Notes: generated from the sequence alone by a model not told the origin. Positions 35,657 to 43,992 are shown, counted from the stretch's first letter. The stretch: DNA of 64,000 bases from Prevotellamassilia timonensis (GCF_021531665.1 NZ_JADYUH010000001.1:1-64000); one strand, 5' to 3'. Numbers and translations: made by a program.

Positions 35657-35736
35657 GCGTCTCAGAATGGATAGAGAAGTACATGACCAAGCCCGAAACC
35701 GACAGCCTCGCAGCAGATGGAGCATTATCACGCACC
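35657..35736 (+). repeat. GGCGGTGTGTCA-family repeat, diverged copy C
   Basis: The stretch shares AGTACATGACCAAGCCCGAA and flanking bases with copy B (43993-44155) but lacks about 45 internal bases and has several differences. The rest of 35367-35796 contains no supported gene. Confidence 0.5.
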
Positions 35737-35796
35737 GATTCGTCACTTCTGCGTGCGCACTCCGCACTCTGTCACGAAAGGAGAAAAATTCAATAT

Positions 35797-37017
35797 TTAG
35801 GGCAACTTTTTTTCAAACCCGTTCTTAAGGAACTCGCGCAACCCCAAGTGTACCACTCCCTGGCGATCACTTCTTCTCACAAGAGGAGTCATGGAAATGA
35901 CATACTTAGGGTAATTATCCTTGATATTATCCAAACTTCCAAACTCTCTCTCTTCTGTTTCCTCAGAAGCTATTAGGTAGGCAACCTGCACGTACAAGCG
36001 CTCATTTGACTTCGTACACACAAAATCCACTTCACCAGCTCTCAGCTGCCCTACGCTCACAGCATATCCCATTCTCACCAATTGCTGGTAAACGATATTC
36101 TCCAATATCTTCTCTATATCTCCCTGCCTCTCTCCACCAGCAATAAGATTGCGAAGTCCGACATCACCGAAATAGATTTTTTCATTAGACTCCAGCAGTT
36201 TCTTGCCATGAATATCAAATCTATCTACCGTCAAGAGCAGGTATGCATCCCTAAAATAATTAAGGTACGCAGCTATAGACTTGACCGACACGTCCAACCC
36301 TTGCGACTTCATGAACTTGCTAATATTGTTCAGCGAACTCAGTTTGCCAATAGTATCAGCAAAGTAGCGCAACAATGTATTCAGGAATGACACGTTGCGG
36401 ATATTGTTTCTTTCAACAATATCCTTAAGCATCACCGTGTGAAAAACCGCTCTAATGTAATCCCAGACGAATTCCTCATCATCAAGTCCGACCTGCTTTA
36501 GACCTGGTAATCCACCATAGTTGATATATTTTGACAATGCATCATCATTGTCTTCAAGTTCATGAAAAAGCAGAAACTCTTGGTAACTGAGCGATTGCAC
36601 GTATATCTCATGGTATCGTCCGCCTATCAAGGTACTAAGTTCACTTGACAGCATCTTCGAATTACTTCCCGTAATGATAATGTCAGTATCCTCTTCTGTA
36701 CGGTAACTTCTTACGCTCTTTTCCCAAGATTCTATCTCCTGCACCTCATCAATGAGAATAAAGTTATGCAAGCCCTCCACCCAATGCTCATCAATGTAAG
36801 CATTCAGTTGTTCATTGTTCTTGATGGCATCAAACTTTTTCCGCTCCTTGTTGATGTAGATGAAGTTTGTCTGCATATCCTCCTTATGCCTCTCAAGAAA
36901 GTCCCTAAGAATATAGCTTTTGCCAACTCTCCTTTGACCAGTGAGGACTATTATCTGTCCCTTGCCTATCCATGCATCAACCTTATCTGCATAGAGTTTT
37001 CTTGTAATCAACTGCAT
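35797..37017 (-). CDS. AAA-type ATPase with DUF4143 domain
   Basis: A 406-residue P-loop ATPase. Walker A GQRRVGKS is at 27-34 and Walker B LIDE at 87-90, followed by ITGSNSKML, the sensor segment of this family. The C-terminal 200 residues are the DUF4143 domain with GEVDFVC, a PD-(D/E)XK-like acidic motif. These proteins are very common in Bacteroidetes, often in variable regions; their role is unknown, although defence and toxin-antitoxin links have been proposed. The gene is A/T-rich and placed between intact comM and a broken comM copy, which suggests acquisition. The start MQLITRKLYADKV was chosen over a longer upstream frame. Confidence 0.85.
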   Translation of the reverse strand: MQLITRKLYADKVDAWIGKGQIIVLTGQRRVGKSYILRDFLERHKEDMQTNFIYINKERKKFDAIKNNEQLNAYIDEHWVEGLHNFILIDEVQEIESWEKSVRSYRTEEDTDIIITGSNSKMLSSELSTLIGGRYHEIYVQSLSYQEFLLFHELEDNDDALSKYINYGGLPGLKQVGLDDEEFVWDYIRAVFHTVMLKDIVERNNIRNVSFLNTLLRYFADTIGKLSSLNNISKFMKSQGLDVSVKSIAAYLNYFRDAYLLLTVDRFDIHGKKLLESNEKIYFGDVGLRNLIAGGERQGDIEKILENIVYQQLVRMGYAVSVGQLRAGEVDFVCTKSNERLYVQVAYLIASEETEEREFGSLDNIKDNYPKYVISMTPLVRRSDRQGVVHLGLREFLKNGFEKKLP

Positions 37018-37100
37018 ACCTATAAGAAATATTTTGCACAAATATAGTAGTTTTATTTCCCACAGGAAACAAAAACAGCGTTTTTTACTCCTTAATCCAA

Positions 37101-37134
37101 TTAAAAGGGGCTGCGCCAATGTTGACACAGCCCC
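37101..37134 (-). terminator. Minus-strand terminator at the edge of the ATPase module
   Basis: GGGGCTG (37107-37113) and CAGCCCC (37128-37134) form a stem. On the minus strand it is followed by TTTTAATT. Upstream on that strand, codons for [10 protein letters not shown] then a stop (37158-37190) look like the last ten codons of a lost gene. Confidence 0.6.
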
Positions 37135-37186
37135 ATATGGTTTCACCATGAGCGTCATTACTTTTTCTTTGCCTTCTTCTCAGGCT

Positions 37187-37546
37187 CTTCGTGTCAGCCG
37201 GGGGAGATAAGTCTGGCACACAATGGCGTCCTCTTCTTGGACGAACTTCCCGAGTTCTCGCGCTCCGCACTCGAAACCCTGCGCCAACCCTTGGAAGACA
37301 GACAAATCACCATCTCCCGTGCAAAATACACCGTCACGCTTCCTTGCTCCTTCATGCTCGTCGCCTCCATGAATTCTTGCCCTTGTGGTTACTATAATCA
37401 TCCGACTCATGAGTGCAAGTGCATGCCGGGGCAGATTCAGCGCTACATGAACAAAATCAGCGGACCACTCCGCCGACATCCGGCGCGCCCACATCTCTGA
37501 GGCTGTCGGCTATCGCCAGTTGGACCGCGAGGACTGGGGCGAGTAG
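37187..37546 (+). pseudogene. comM 3' fragment with internal deletion
   Basis: Bases 37187-37466 repeat comM 34690-34969 at about 97 percent. The sequence then jumps to the equivalent of 35283-35366 and ends at the same stop codon. The 317-base internal deletion joins at a shared GACC and shifts the frame. Most differences from intact comM are third-position changes; one changes Pro to Ser in MNPCPC. The fragment lacks a start and the P-loop and cannot be functional. It may derive from a related strain rather than from simple duplication. Confidence 0.92.
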
Positions 37547-37619
37547 CAGCAACACCGTTTATCTCTTCCGGTCTTTTTACGCTGACACCAAGCCGCCACG
37601 CTTCACACTGAAAAAACAA

Positions 37620-37737
37620 TTATTGCTGTCCCCTAAAACTTCTTTTTGCGACACCGCCCTGACTCTTGTGCGCCTGCCGCCACGCTTTGACGCGCTGACT
37701 AATAGCCTCCGGCTGTGTGTCTATACGTAAATAAAGG
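37620..37737 (+). repeat. Left inverted arm of the repeat-array element
   Basis: This arm matches the reverse complement of 38459-38613. The inner end, GTGTGTCTATACGTAAATAA, is perfectly repeated in inverse. Further out the match continues with about 75 to 80 percent identity (CCACGCTTTGAC, GACTCTTGT, ATTGCTGTCC), with a roughly 30-base insertion in the right arm. Confidence 0.75.
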
Positions 37738-37958
37738 GGGAAGAAAAACTATGCAAACTATACACAACTCCTACATTTAATCCTGCATCTATCTGATTTC
37801 CCGCGCGTTACATGATGTATAGTTTGTGCTCCAAACTATACACAAACTATACATTGAACTATACATTGAGACGTTCAAACCCCTACATTGTGACGACGCG
37901 CAAACCCTACACAAAACGACGCGCAAACCCTACATTGCAACGGCACGCAGTTTTACTT

Positions 37959-38157
37959 AGGAGCGCACCTAAGAAAAACTAGGAGCGCACCCAGTTAAAA
38001 CTAGGAGCGCACCCAGTTAAAACTAGGAGCGCACCCAGTTAAAATTAGGAGCGCACCCAGTTAAAACTAGGAGCGCACCCAGTTAAAATTAGGAGCGCAC
38101 CCAGTTAAAATTAGGAGCGCACCCAGTTAAAACTAGGAGCGCACCTGGGAAAAATTA
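37959..38157 (+). repeat. 22-bp direct repeat array, nine copies
   Basis: AGGAGCGCACC starts at 37959, 37981, 38003, 38025, 38047, 38069, 38091, 38113 and 38135, exactly 22 bases apart. Inner units read AGGAGCGCACCCAGTTAAAA plus CT or TT; only the first and last differ. The near-perfect identity implies recent expansion or selection for a binding array. Confidence 0.95.
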
Positions 38158-38159
38158 GC

Positions 38160-38275
38160 CTTCCCCCAATTTTTCTTTGCCTTCCTCAAATTTTTCTTTG
38201 CCTTCCTCAAATTTTTCTTTGCCTTCCTCTAGTTTTTCTTAGCCTTCCCCTAGTTTTTCTTTCCCTTCCTCTCTC
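38160..38275 (+). repeat. 21-bp direct repeat array, about five copies
   Basis: Units of the type TTTTTCTTTGCCTTCCTC recur with CTTT or CTTA at 38175, 38196, 38217, 38238 and 38259, a constant 21-base step. The first units are nearly identical and the last two diverged. It follows the 22-bp array directly. Confidence 0.88.
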
Positions 38276-38458
38276 CCACTCTCCCACTCTTCCTCTCTTT
38301 GTCTCTTAGTCTCTTAGACTCTTAGTTCCCATGTAGGGTTTAATGTAGGTTTTGTGTAGGATTTTTGCTTCAAACCCTACACAGTGCAACATACGGAGAA
38401 TCAGAGAGATACGAAGAGAATGTAGGGTTTTGTGTAGGGTTTGCAGAGTTTTTTTCGC

Positions 38459-38613
38459 CCTATTATTTACGTATAGACACACAGGTGTAGGTTGTTGGTC
38501 ATCGTGTCAAAGCGTGGCGCCGTGCGCCGTTGGGGTCGGGCGGACAAGAGTCCATGTCGAACGATGTGTTCGCCTCTATTTTTCGTCGCGCAAAAATGTG
38601 GTAGCGGACAGCA
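38459..38613 (-). repeat. Right inverted arm of the repeat-array element
   Basis: Inverse partner of 37620-37737. It carries TTATTTACGTATAGACACAC at its inner end and ends near GGACAGCAATA. An extra segment of about 30 bases (near 38555-38585) is absent from the left arm. Confidence 0.72.
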
Positions 38614-38651
38614 ATATCAAATGACGTTTACGGGTCGGCAATGAAAAACGC

Positions 38652-38687
38652 AAACTGCGCCGGAACTTTTCGGTTCCGACGCAGTTT
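38652..38687 (-). terminator. Terminator of pckA
   Basis: AAACTGCG-CCGGAAC and GTTCCGA-CGCAGTTT form a long stem around a six-base loop. On the minus strand it is followed by GCGTTTTT. It lies 45 bases after the pckA stop. Confidence 0.85.
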
Positions 38688-38731
38688 AGAATGTATGTCA
38701 CCTCGCCCACAAGGGCGGAGGTAGGAGCGAT

Positions 38732-40336
38732 TTAGAGTTGAGGACCTGCAGCGACGAGAGCTTTGCCGGCAGCGTTGCCTTCATACTTAGCAAAGTTCTT
38801 GATGAAGCGAGCGGCGAGGTCTTTGGCTTTCTCTTCCCACTGAGCAGCTTCAGCGTAGGTGTCACGCGGGTCGAGGATGTTGGTGTCCACGCCGGGGAGT
38901 TCTGTGGGCACGACGAAGTTGAAGAAAGGAATCACCTTGGTCGGAGCCTTGTCGATGCTTCCGTCGAGGATGGCGTCGATGATGCCACGGGTGTCGCGGA
39001 TGGAGATGCGCTTGCCGGTTCCGTTCCAACCAGTGTTCACGAGGTAAGCCTTGGCACCGTTAGCCTCCATTTTCTTCACGAGTTCAGCAGCATACTTGGT
39101 GGGATGGAGTTCCAAGAAAGCCTGTCCGAAGCAAGCGGAGAAGGTGGGAGTGGGTTCGGTGATGCCGCGCTCTGTTCCTGCGAGTTTTGCGGTGAAGCCG
39201 GAGAGGAAATAGTACTGAGCCTGGTCGCTGTTGAGGATGGAGACGGGAGGCAGTACGCCGAAAGCGTCAGCGGAGAGGAAGATGACCTGCTTGGCAGCGG
39301 GACCCTTGCTGATGGGCTTCACGATGTTCTGGATGTGGTTGATGGGGTAGCTGACGCGGGTGTTTTCGGTCACGCTCTTGTCTGCGAAATCAATCTTTCC
39401 GTCAGCAGCCACGGTGACGTTCTCGAGGAGTGCGTTGCGCTTGATGGCACCGTAGATGTCGGGTTCGCTTTCTTTGTCGAGGTTGATGACCTTGGCATAG
39501 CATCCACCTTCATAGTTGAAGACGCCGTTGTCGTCCCATCCGTGTTCGTCGTCGCCGATGAGTTTGCGCTTCGGGTCGGTGGAGAGAGTGGTTTTGCCTG
39601 TTCCGGAGAGTCCGAAGAAGATGGCAGTGCTAGTCTCGTCCATGTTGGTGTTGGCGGAGCAGTGCATGGAAGCGATGCCCTTGAGCGGGTTGTAGTAGTT
39701 CATCATGGAGAACATACCCTTCTTCATTTCGCCACCGTACCAAGTGTTGATGATGACCTGTTCGCGGCTGGTGATGTTGAAGACCACGGCGGTTTCGGAG
39801 TTGAGTCCGAGTTCTTTGTAGTTTTCAACCTTAGCCTTAGAAGCGTTGTAAACGATGAAGTCGGGTTCAAACTCAGCGAGTTCTTCTTCGGTCGGACGGA
39901 TGAACATGTTCTTCACGAAGTGAGCCTGCCAAGCCACTTCCATGATGAAGCGGACAGCCATGCGAGTTTCTTTGTTTGCACCGCAGAAACCATCTACCAC
40001 AAAGAGGCGCTTGTTGGAGAGCTCTTTCTGAGCGATTTCCTTCACGGCAGCCCATGCTTCCTGAGAAGCGGGTTTGTTGTCGTTCTTATATTCGTCACTT
40101 GTCCACCAAACAGTGTCTTTGGAGTTCTCGTCCATGACGATGAACTTGTCTTTGGGGGAACGTCCGGTGTAGATACCGGTCATGACGTTCACGGCATTGA
40201 GTTCGGTGTTTTGACCCACCTCAAAGCCTTCGAGGCCAGCCTTGGTTTCCTCTTCAAAGAGTTGTTCGTAAGAGGGATTGTGTACAATCTCAGTTACACC
40301 GGTGATACCGTACTTGGTTAAATCTAATTTTGCCAT
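38732..40336 (-). CDS. pckA: Phosphoenolpyruvate carboxykinase (ATP)
   Basis: PckA interconverts oxaloacetate and phosphoenolpyruvate with ATP/ADP. In Bacteroidales it mostly fixes CO2 onto PEP on the way to succinate and also serves gluconeogenesis. The 534-residue protein shows the kinase P-loop [11 protein letters not shown], the metal-binding segment [18 protein letters not shown] and the substrate motif TGRSPKDKF. Length is normal. The gene is monocistronic, with a consensus promoter at 40421-40450 and a strong terminator at 38652-38687. Confidence 0.98.
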   Translation of the reverse strand: MAKLDLTKYGITGVTEIVHNPSYEQLFEEETKAGLEGFEVGQNTELNAVNVMTGIYTGRSPKDKFIVMDENSKDTVWWTSDEYKNDNKPASQEAWAAVKEIAQKELSNKRLFVVDGFCGANKETRMAVRFIMEVAWQAHFVKNMFIRPTEEELAEFEPDFIVYNASKAKVENYKELGLNSETAVVFNITSREQVIINTWYGGEMKKGMFSMMNYYNPLKGIASMHCSANTNMDETSTAIFFGLSGTGKTTLSTDPKRKLIGDDEHGWDDNGVFNYEGGCYAKVINLDKESEPDIYGAIKRNALLENVTVAADGKIDFADKSVTENTRVSYPINHIQNIVKPISKGPAAKQVIFLSADAFGVLPPVSILNSDQAQYYFLSGFTAKLAGTERGITEPTPTFSACFGQAFLELHPTKYAAELVKKMEANGAKAYLVNTGWNGTGKRISIRDTRGIIDAILDGSIDKAPTKVIPFFNFVVPTELPGVDTNILDPRDTYAEAAQWEEKAKDLAARFIKNFAKYEGNAAGKALVAAGPQL

Positions 40337-40420
40337 AATGATTTATGAAAATAAAGATGTAAATAATGATTCTTGAATACAGTTCAGAGTAACTCGAAAG
40401 TTAATCTCTTAATTGCGAAG

Positions 40421-40450
40421 CAAAAGTACGAAAAAGTCATCACCCTCAAA
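40421..40450 (-). promoter_or_regulatory. Promoter of pckA
   Basis: On the minus strand TTTG (40447-40450) and TACTTTTG (40421-40428) are separated by 18 bases. The leader to the ATG at 40336 is about 80 bases. The element overlaps the last codons of the upstream glycosyltransferase gene. Confidence 0.7.
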
Positions 40451-41399
40451 CGTTTTTCACACAATTTTTACCATTCTCCCCTTCTCTCTCCCCTTCTTTG
40501 CCACTATTGGGGAGGTCTAAAGGGAATTCTTCGAGGATGTGTCCGTAGTTGGTGAGGCGTCCGTCCGGGGTGTGCGTGTGGAGCGGGATTTTGTAGGTGA
40601 TTTTGTGGAAGCGATAGCGTGTGCAGGCTTCGTGCCATCCCTCTTCGGTGAAAGGTTCGTTGAGCCGTTTTCCCAGCGGGCCCATTTCGCTGAGTGGTAG
40701 ACTCTCAATCAGGCGTTGCACTTCGGGAAGTTCGCGGCGCGCCACAGCAAAGCAGTAGTCTAAGAGCAGGTAGTCCACCAAGCGGTTGCGTCGTTTCCAA
40801 TAGCTCAGATGCAGGTCGGCGATGAAGGACGGGAGGATGTGTCCTTTGCCTGCTGCCACGAAGAAACTCACCCAGCCGCCGCGGGAGACGTTGCGATAGC
40901 GTGTGATGTGGTGGCAGCTCCAGTAGTCTGTGCCCGGAGGGATGAAGTCGTCCAATTTTCCCGAGGGAATCAGTAGCGTGCTGTCCATCCAGATGCCCCC
41001 GTGTTCCCGCAGCAGCATCATGCGGAGGATGTCCGAGAAGTGCGTCAGGTCGATGATGCCTCGACGTTGTTTCTCCAGCACGTAGTCCGGCATGGTGACA
41101 TAGTCCGCAAAGTTGTGTTGTGTGATGAGAATGACCGGGTGAGCACCGGCACAGCGCTTCATGGCAGCATAGCACGCCTTCACAACGGGCGGCATCTGTT
41201 CCTCTCCCTGCCACCAGCAAGTCCAGATGGGAGAGTGGGCGGAGAGCGGCTCACACGGTTTGGATGCCGCTTTGGGAGGGTAGTTGTCGAGGAGTTCGCG
41301 TCCGCCGCAGGCGTTCATCAGATAGGAGAGGATGCAGCGTTGTTTCAGGCGTGAGGCGGCGATTTCGATGGATTTTCCAACTTTTTTGAGAGAGAACAT
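40446..41399 (-). CDS. Capsular polysaccharide synthesis-type glycosyltransferase
   Basis: A 317-residue protein of the Caps_synth/GT32-like type. The diagnostic region reads LTHFSDILRMMLLREHGGIWMDSTLLI, including the D-x-[DS]-T nucleotide-sugar motif of these enzymes, preceded by PIWTCWWQGEEQMPP, the usual N-terminal strand. No signal peptide or membrane anchor is visible. It probably adds a sugar to a surface glycan. It follows the GT90 gene by 31 bases on the minus strand. The last 20 residues are Gly/Glu/Lys-rich and unlikely to matter for catalysis. Confidence 0.82.
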   Translation of the reverse strand: MFSLKKVGKSIEIAASRLKQRCILSYLMNACGGRELLDNYPPKAASKPCEPLSAHSPIWTCWWQGEEQMPPVVKACYAAMKRCAGAHPVILITQHNFADYVTMPDYVLEKQRRGIIDLTHFSDILRMMLLREHGGIWMDSTLLIPSGKLDDFIPPGTDYWSCHHITRYRNVSRGGWVSFFVAAGKGHILPSFIADLHLSYWKRRNRLVDYLLLDYCFAVARRELPEVQRLIESLPLSEMGPLGKRLNEPFTEEGWHEACTRYRFHKITYKIPLHTHTPDGRLTNYGHILEEFPLDLPNSGKEGEREGENGKNCVKNV

Positions 41400-41430
41400 G
41401 GTAAGGAATTAACAGTTTGGCGAGGATTCT

Positions 41431-42438
41431 TTACTGTTGCGAAAGGCGGAGATACTTATCCATGACGAGGAGTTGGATGAGTTCCTCTCGGCGCGGGTCG
41501 CGGAATTGTCGGACGAAGTCGTGGGCGTTTCGGATGATTTCCTCCGCTTCCTCCGGGTGTTGAATGTAGTGTTGCAGTTTCTCCTCCAGGTCAGCGTAGT
41601 CATCGCGTACCTCCACATAGTGTTTCCCGGCTTCCAGTTTTCCTTCCATGAACCATGTCTCGCAGGTGGGGCGCGGCATGACGGCGAGCGAGTTGGAGGA
41701 CATGACCCATTTCAGGTTTGACGCCACGTCGTTGCCTTCAATCGCCATGATGAACTTGTAGTCCAGATGCTCGCGGATGGTTTTCTTTGGCTGCATCCAC
41801 TCTTCCGGGCATCCCTCGTTGCGACCCACCACGCCGCAGTCGCAGAGCGGATGGTCGAAGAACTGTTCGAGGAAGGCGGTGCGGAGACGACTCTGACGAA
41901 TTTTTCCGCGGAAAATCACCTTGTCCTGCTTCTCACGGAAGGGCACGGGGTCTTCGACAAAGAGAAAGTGACGCAATTTGTCCAGTTTGAGCAGTACGGA
42001 GTTCGTGTTGTCACCCTCCAGCAGGCGGCTCTTCACGACCGTCGGGCTCTCGGGAGTGAAATAGACATCACCCGGCAGGAAACTCCAGCGCAGGTTGGGG
42101 TCAAAGAAGCGTGTCACGTCGTGCTGGTCGAGAAAGTAGGCGGTGTGGAACATGTTTCGCTTGAAATCGCCAAGCCTTCCCACATAGTGAAAGATGCTGC
42201 GCCCATATTCCCGCAAATCTTCTTTGGGCAGAGAGAAGGGGGTGCACACCTTATTATAATAGTTGGCGCGCTCGAGACAGTAGTCGTAGTCCTCTCGCTG
42301 TTTGGCTTTTTCCAAAATTTGTTGGAGGCGGGCGCGATAGATGCAGTCGGGAACGAGGGTGCCCAGCATGCCTTTCAGAAAATACAAAGCTTTGTTGGGT
42401 TTCCCGCTGCGGAGTTTGTAGGTCAGTTTGTCAGACAT
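41431..42438 (-). CDS. GT90-family glycosyltransferase
   Basis: A 335-residue protein of the CAP10/GT90 family, which includes LPS-modifying and O-glycan xylosyl- or glucosyltransferases. Recognisable parts are VIFRGKIRQSRLRTAF, REHLDYKFIMAIEGNDVASN and KWVMSSNSLAVMPRP, which form the donor-binding half. The acceptor and sugar are not predictable. It is the first of two minus-strand glycosyltransferase genes and is divergent from a GT8 gene at 42845, making a small glycan locus. A -7 box is present at 42515-42522. Confidence 0.85.
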   Translation of the reverse strand: MSDKLTYKLRSGKPNKALYFLKGMLGTLVPDCIYRARLQQILEKAKQREDYDYCLERANYYNKVCTPFSLPKEDLREYGRSIFHYVGRLGDFKRNMFHTAYFLDQHDVTRFFDPNLRWSFLPGDVYFTPESPTVVKSRLLEGDNTNSVLLKLDKLRHFLFVEDPVPFREKQDKVIFRGKIRQSRLRTAFLEQFFDHPLCDCGVVGRNEGCPEEWMQPKKTIREHLDYKFIMAIEGNDVASNLKWVMSSNSLAVMPRPTCETWFMEGKLEAGKHYVEVRDDYADLEEKLQHYIQHPEEAEEIIRNAHDFVRQFRDPRREELIQLLVMDKYLRLSQQ

Positions 42439-42514
42439 GAGATGAATTTCTTTGGGATTTCAAGAACGAGACAAAAACTGGTGGAAACGTTCTTGAAAAC
42501 ACGGGATTCAGTCG

Positions 42515-42522
42515 CAAATGTA
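42515..42522 (-). promoter_or_regulatory. -7 box of the GT90-Caps_synth pair
   Basis: On the minus strand this reads TACATTTG followed by C, about 77 bases before the gene start. A TTTG lies 23 bases further upstream. Confidence 0.45.
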
Positions 42523-42626
42523 GCGTTTTCAACCCAAAAACGCCACAAAAAGTGGTGTGTGTTTGACAAAACGACATTCATTTCCTATTTTTGCGGGGCA
42601 TCACGCACTATTTCTGCGTATAAATA

Positions 42627-42716
42627 AAGGGGTGTTCTTAAAAATTAGATTGAGTTGATTTTTGATTTCTTTGAGATGAACTTATGTCAGTGGAGAAAAA
42701 CGGGCTGTGTGACTGA
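42627..42716 (-). repeat. Dispersed element, inverted partner of 33694-33789
   Basis: The reverse complement closely matches the element before comM, including CAAAAATCAACTCAA and the end AGAACACCCCTT. The CATAGC hairpin is degenerate here. Together with the leader element after it, it fills the gap between the divergent glycosyltransferase genes. Confidence 0.72.
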
Positions 42717-42775
42717 CGAAACTGACAAAAGGGCGCGCTAAGAAATGAATCACTCATAAAGACTCTGCAACCAAA

Positions 42776-42834
42776 ACGTAAGCACTTTCCTTTGAACACT
42801 CCTTATCCCGTAATTTATAGAACATCCCTTAAGT
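42776..42834 (+). repeat. Leader-type repeat before the GT8 gene
   Basis: The 59 bases resemble 48783-48832 and 56071-56128: GTAAG, then TCC-TATCCCGTA and TTTATAGAACATCCCTT. The end is 10 bases from the GT8 start codon. See the related finding. Confidence 0.6.
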
Positions 42835-42844
42835 AATTCAGACT

Positions 42845-43786
42845 ATGTTGCACATCGCTTTCAACACAGACAGTGCCTATACCCGCTTCTGCGGCGTGAC
42901 AATGGTTTCTCTGCTTCGGCACAACCGTCAGGAATTGGTGACGTTCCACATCCTGGGACGTGGACTGACGCCGGCAGACAAGGAGGCATTGACCATTTTG
43001 ACCGACAACTTCGGACAACAGATTTGCTTCTACGACACCGACCCGAAATTGCTGGAGGGAATGTCCATCAACTGCTCCGCGGGACACATCTCGCTGACGA
43101 CCTATCTCCGCTGCTTTCTGGCGGAGGCGCTGCCTGCCACGATTGACCGGGTGATTTATCTGGACTGTGACATGCTCGTGCTCAACTCTCTGAAAGAGCT
43201 TTGGGAGACGGACATCGCGGGGAAAGCTCTGGCGGCGGTGGAGGACATGAGCTGCGACGAAGATGAACGCTTCGAAAGGCTGTGCTATCCGAAGTCTGAA
43301 TCTTATTTCAATGCGGGTATGTTGCTCGTGAACTTGCAATACTGGCGCGAACACCAAGTTGGAAGGGAGTGTCAGGACTACTATCACCGTCATCCGGAAC
43401 GCATCCGCTTCAACGACCAGGACCTTCTCAACGCGGTGCTCCACGGTCAGTGGGTGAAACTGTCGGCGAAATGGAACGTGCAGGAGGGCTTTTATCGTCC
43501 GGCGTTTGCAGAGAACGAACAGTGGAAGGCGGCGCACCCGGACTTGCTGACGCACCCTTCTATCCTTCACTTCACGAACCGCAAGCCTTGGGACTACGAC
43601 AGTCTCCATCCTCTGCGACACCTCTTCTTTGACTATCAGGCGTTCACACCTTGGTGCCGGATGCACCCGCTTCACAATCCGCTCCTTTGCCTGGCACGCT
43701 TCTTCCGACACCTCCCTTATTACTTGCATCTCCGCAAACCAAAATATTCCACACTGCCCGCAGAAGGCGTGGCAGCAAGATGCTGA
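42845..43786 (+). CDS. GT8-family glycosyltransferase
   Basis: A 313-residue retaining glycosyltransferase of the GT8 (LgtC/RfaI-like) family. It begins with LHIAFNTDSAYTRFCGVTM, shows the D-x-D motif in VIYLDCDMLVL, and then YFNAGMLLVNLQYW and RFNDQDLLNAVL, all expected. GT8 enzymes add glucose or galactose to lipooligosaccharide. It is probably cytoplasmic or membrane-associated. It is divergent from the GT90/Caps_synth pair. Its start is preceded by the dispersed leader repeat and its stop codon is followed directly by a GC-rich hairpin repeat. Confidence 0.9.
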   Translation: MLHIAFNTDSAYTRFCGVTMVSLLRHNRQELVTFHILGRGLTPADKEALTILTDNFGQQICFYDTDPKLLEGMSINCSAGHISLTTYLRCFLAEALPATIDRVIYLDCDMLVLNSLKELWETDIAGKALAAVEDMSCDEDERFERLCYPKSESYFNAGMLLVNLQYWREHQVGRECQDYYHRHPERIRFNDQDLLNAVLHGQWVKLSAKWNVQEGFYRPAFAENEQWKAAHPDLLTHPSILHFTNRKPWDYDSLHPLRHLFFDYQAFTPWCRMHPLHNPLLCLARFFRHLPYYLHLRKPKYSTLPAEGVAARC

Positions 43787-43788
43787 GA

Positions 43789-43980
43789 CGCTCGTCGGGG
43801 TACTCGGTGGCCTTCGCTCGTCGGTTTTCGCTCGTCGGGGCGGGTGGTCCCGCCCCTTGCCGCTTGGCGCTCCCCGACCGTGTTTGCATCCGCCCTTCTC
43901 TCTGCTCGAAGCGCGTGCCGCGCTTCAAGCAAAAGCGACCCGCCTGCGGCGGATTTCAGTACAGCAAACGGGGCGGGTGG
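43789..43980 (+). repeat. GC-rich multi-hairpin repeat, copy 1
   Basis: It starts right after the GT8 stop. It contains GGGGCGGG-TGGT-CCCGCCCC, GAAGCGCG-TGC-CGCGCTTC and CCGCC-TG-CGGCGG stems in a fixed order. Copies occur at 44153, 47325 and 47517, all in the same orientation. Confidence 0.88.
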
Positions 43981-43992
43981 TGGCTCGCTCGT

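Larger units (their letters stand above)
37738..38458. repeat. Core of short repeats between the inverted arms
   Basis: The core has no gene. From left to right it holds AACTATACA units with a palindrome GTATAGTTTG/CAAACTATAC, ACGACGCGCAAACCCTACA units (about 37880-37940), the 22-bp array, the 21-bp array, pyrimidine-rich 9-bp repeats (CTCTTAGTC type), and TGTAGGGTTT units in the opposite orientation (about 38332-38445). Confidence 0.7.

Noticed and set aside
35641-35976. A 111-codon frame after comM
   Set aside because: Its first part is repeat copy C and the rest overlaps the ATPase gene's 3' end on the other strand.
37959-38157. Possible CRISPR array
   Set aside because: The units are continuous tandem repeats without unique spacers.
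37738-38458. Chromosomal origin or telomere-like sequence (TGTAGGGTTT units)
   Set aside because: No DnaA-box clusters, no dnaA/dnaN neighbours, and a linear chromosome is not expected. The similarity to telomere repeats is superficial.
31654-38730. Prophage, insertion sequence or integrative element
   Set aside because: No transposase, integrase, phage structural or conjugation gene was found; only non-autonomous repeats and cargo-like genes are seen.
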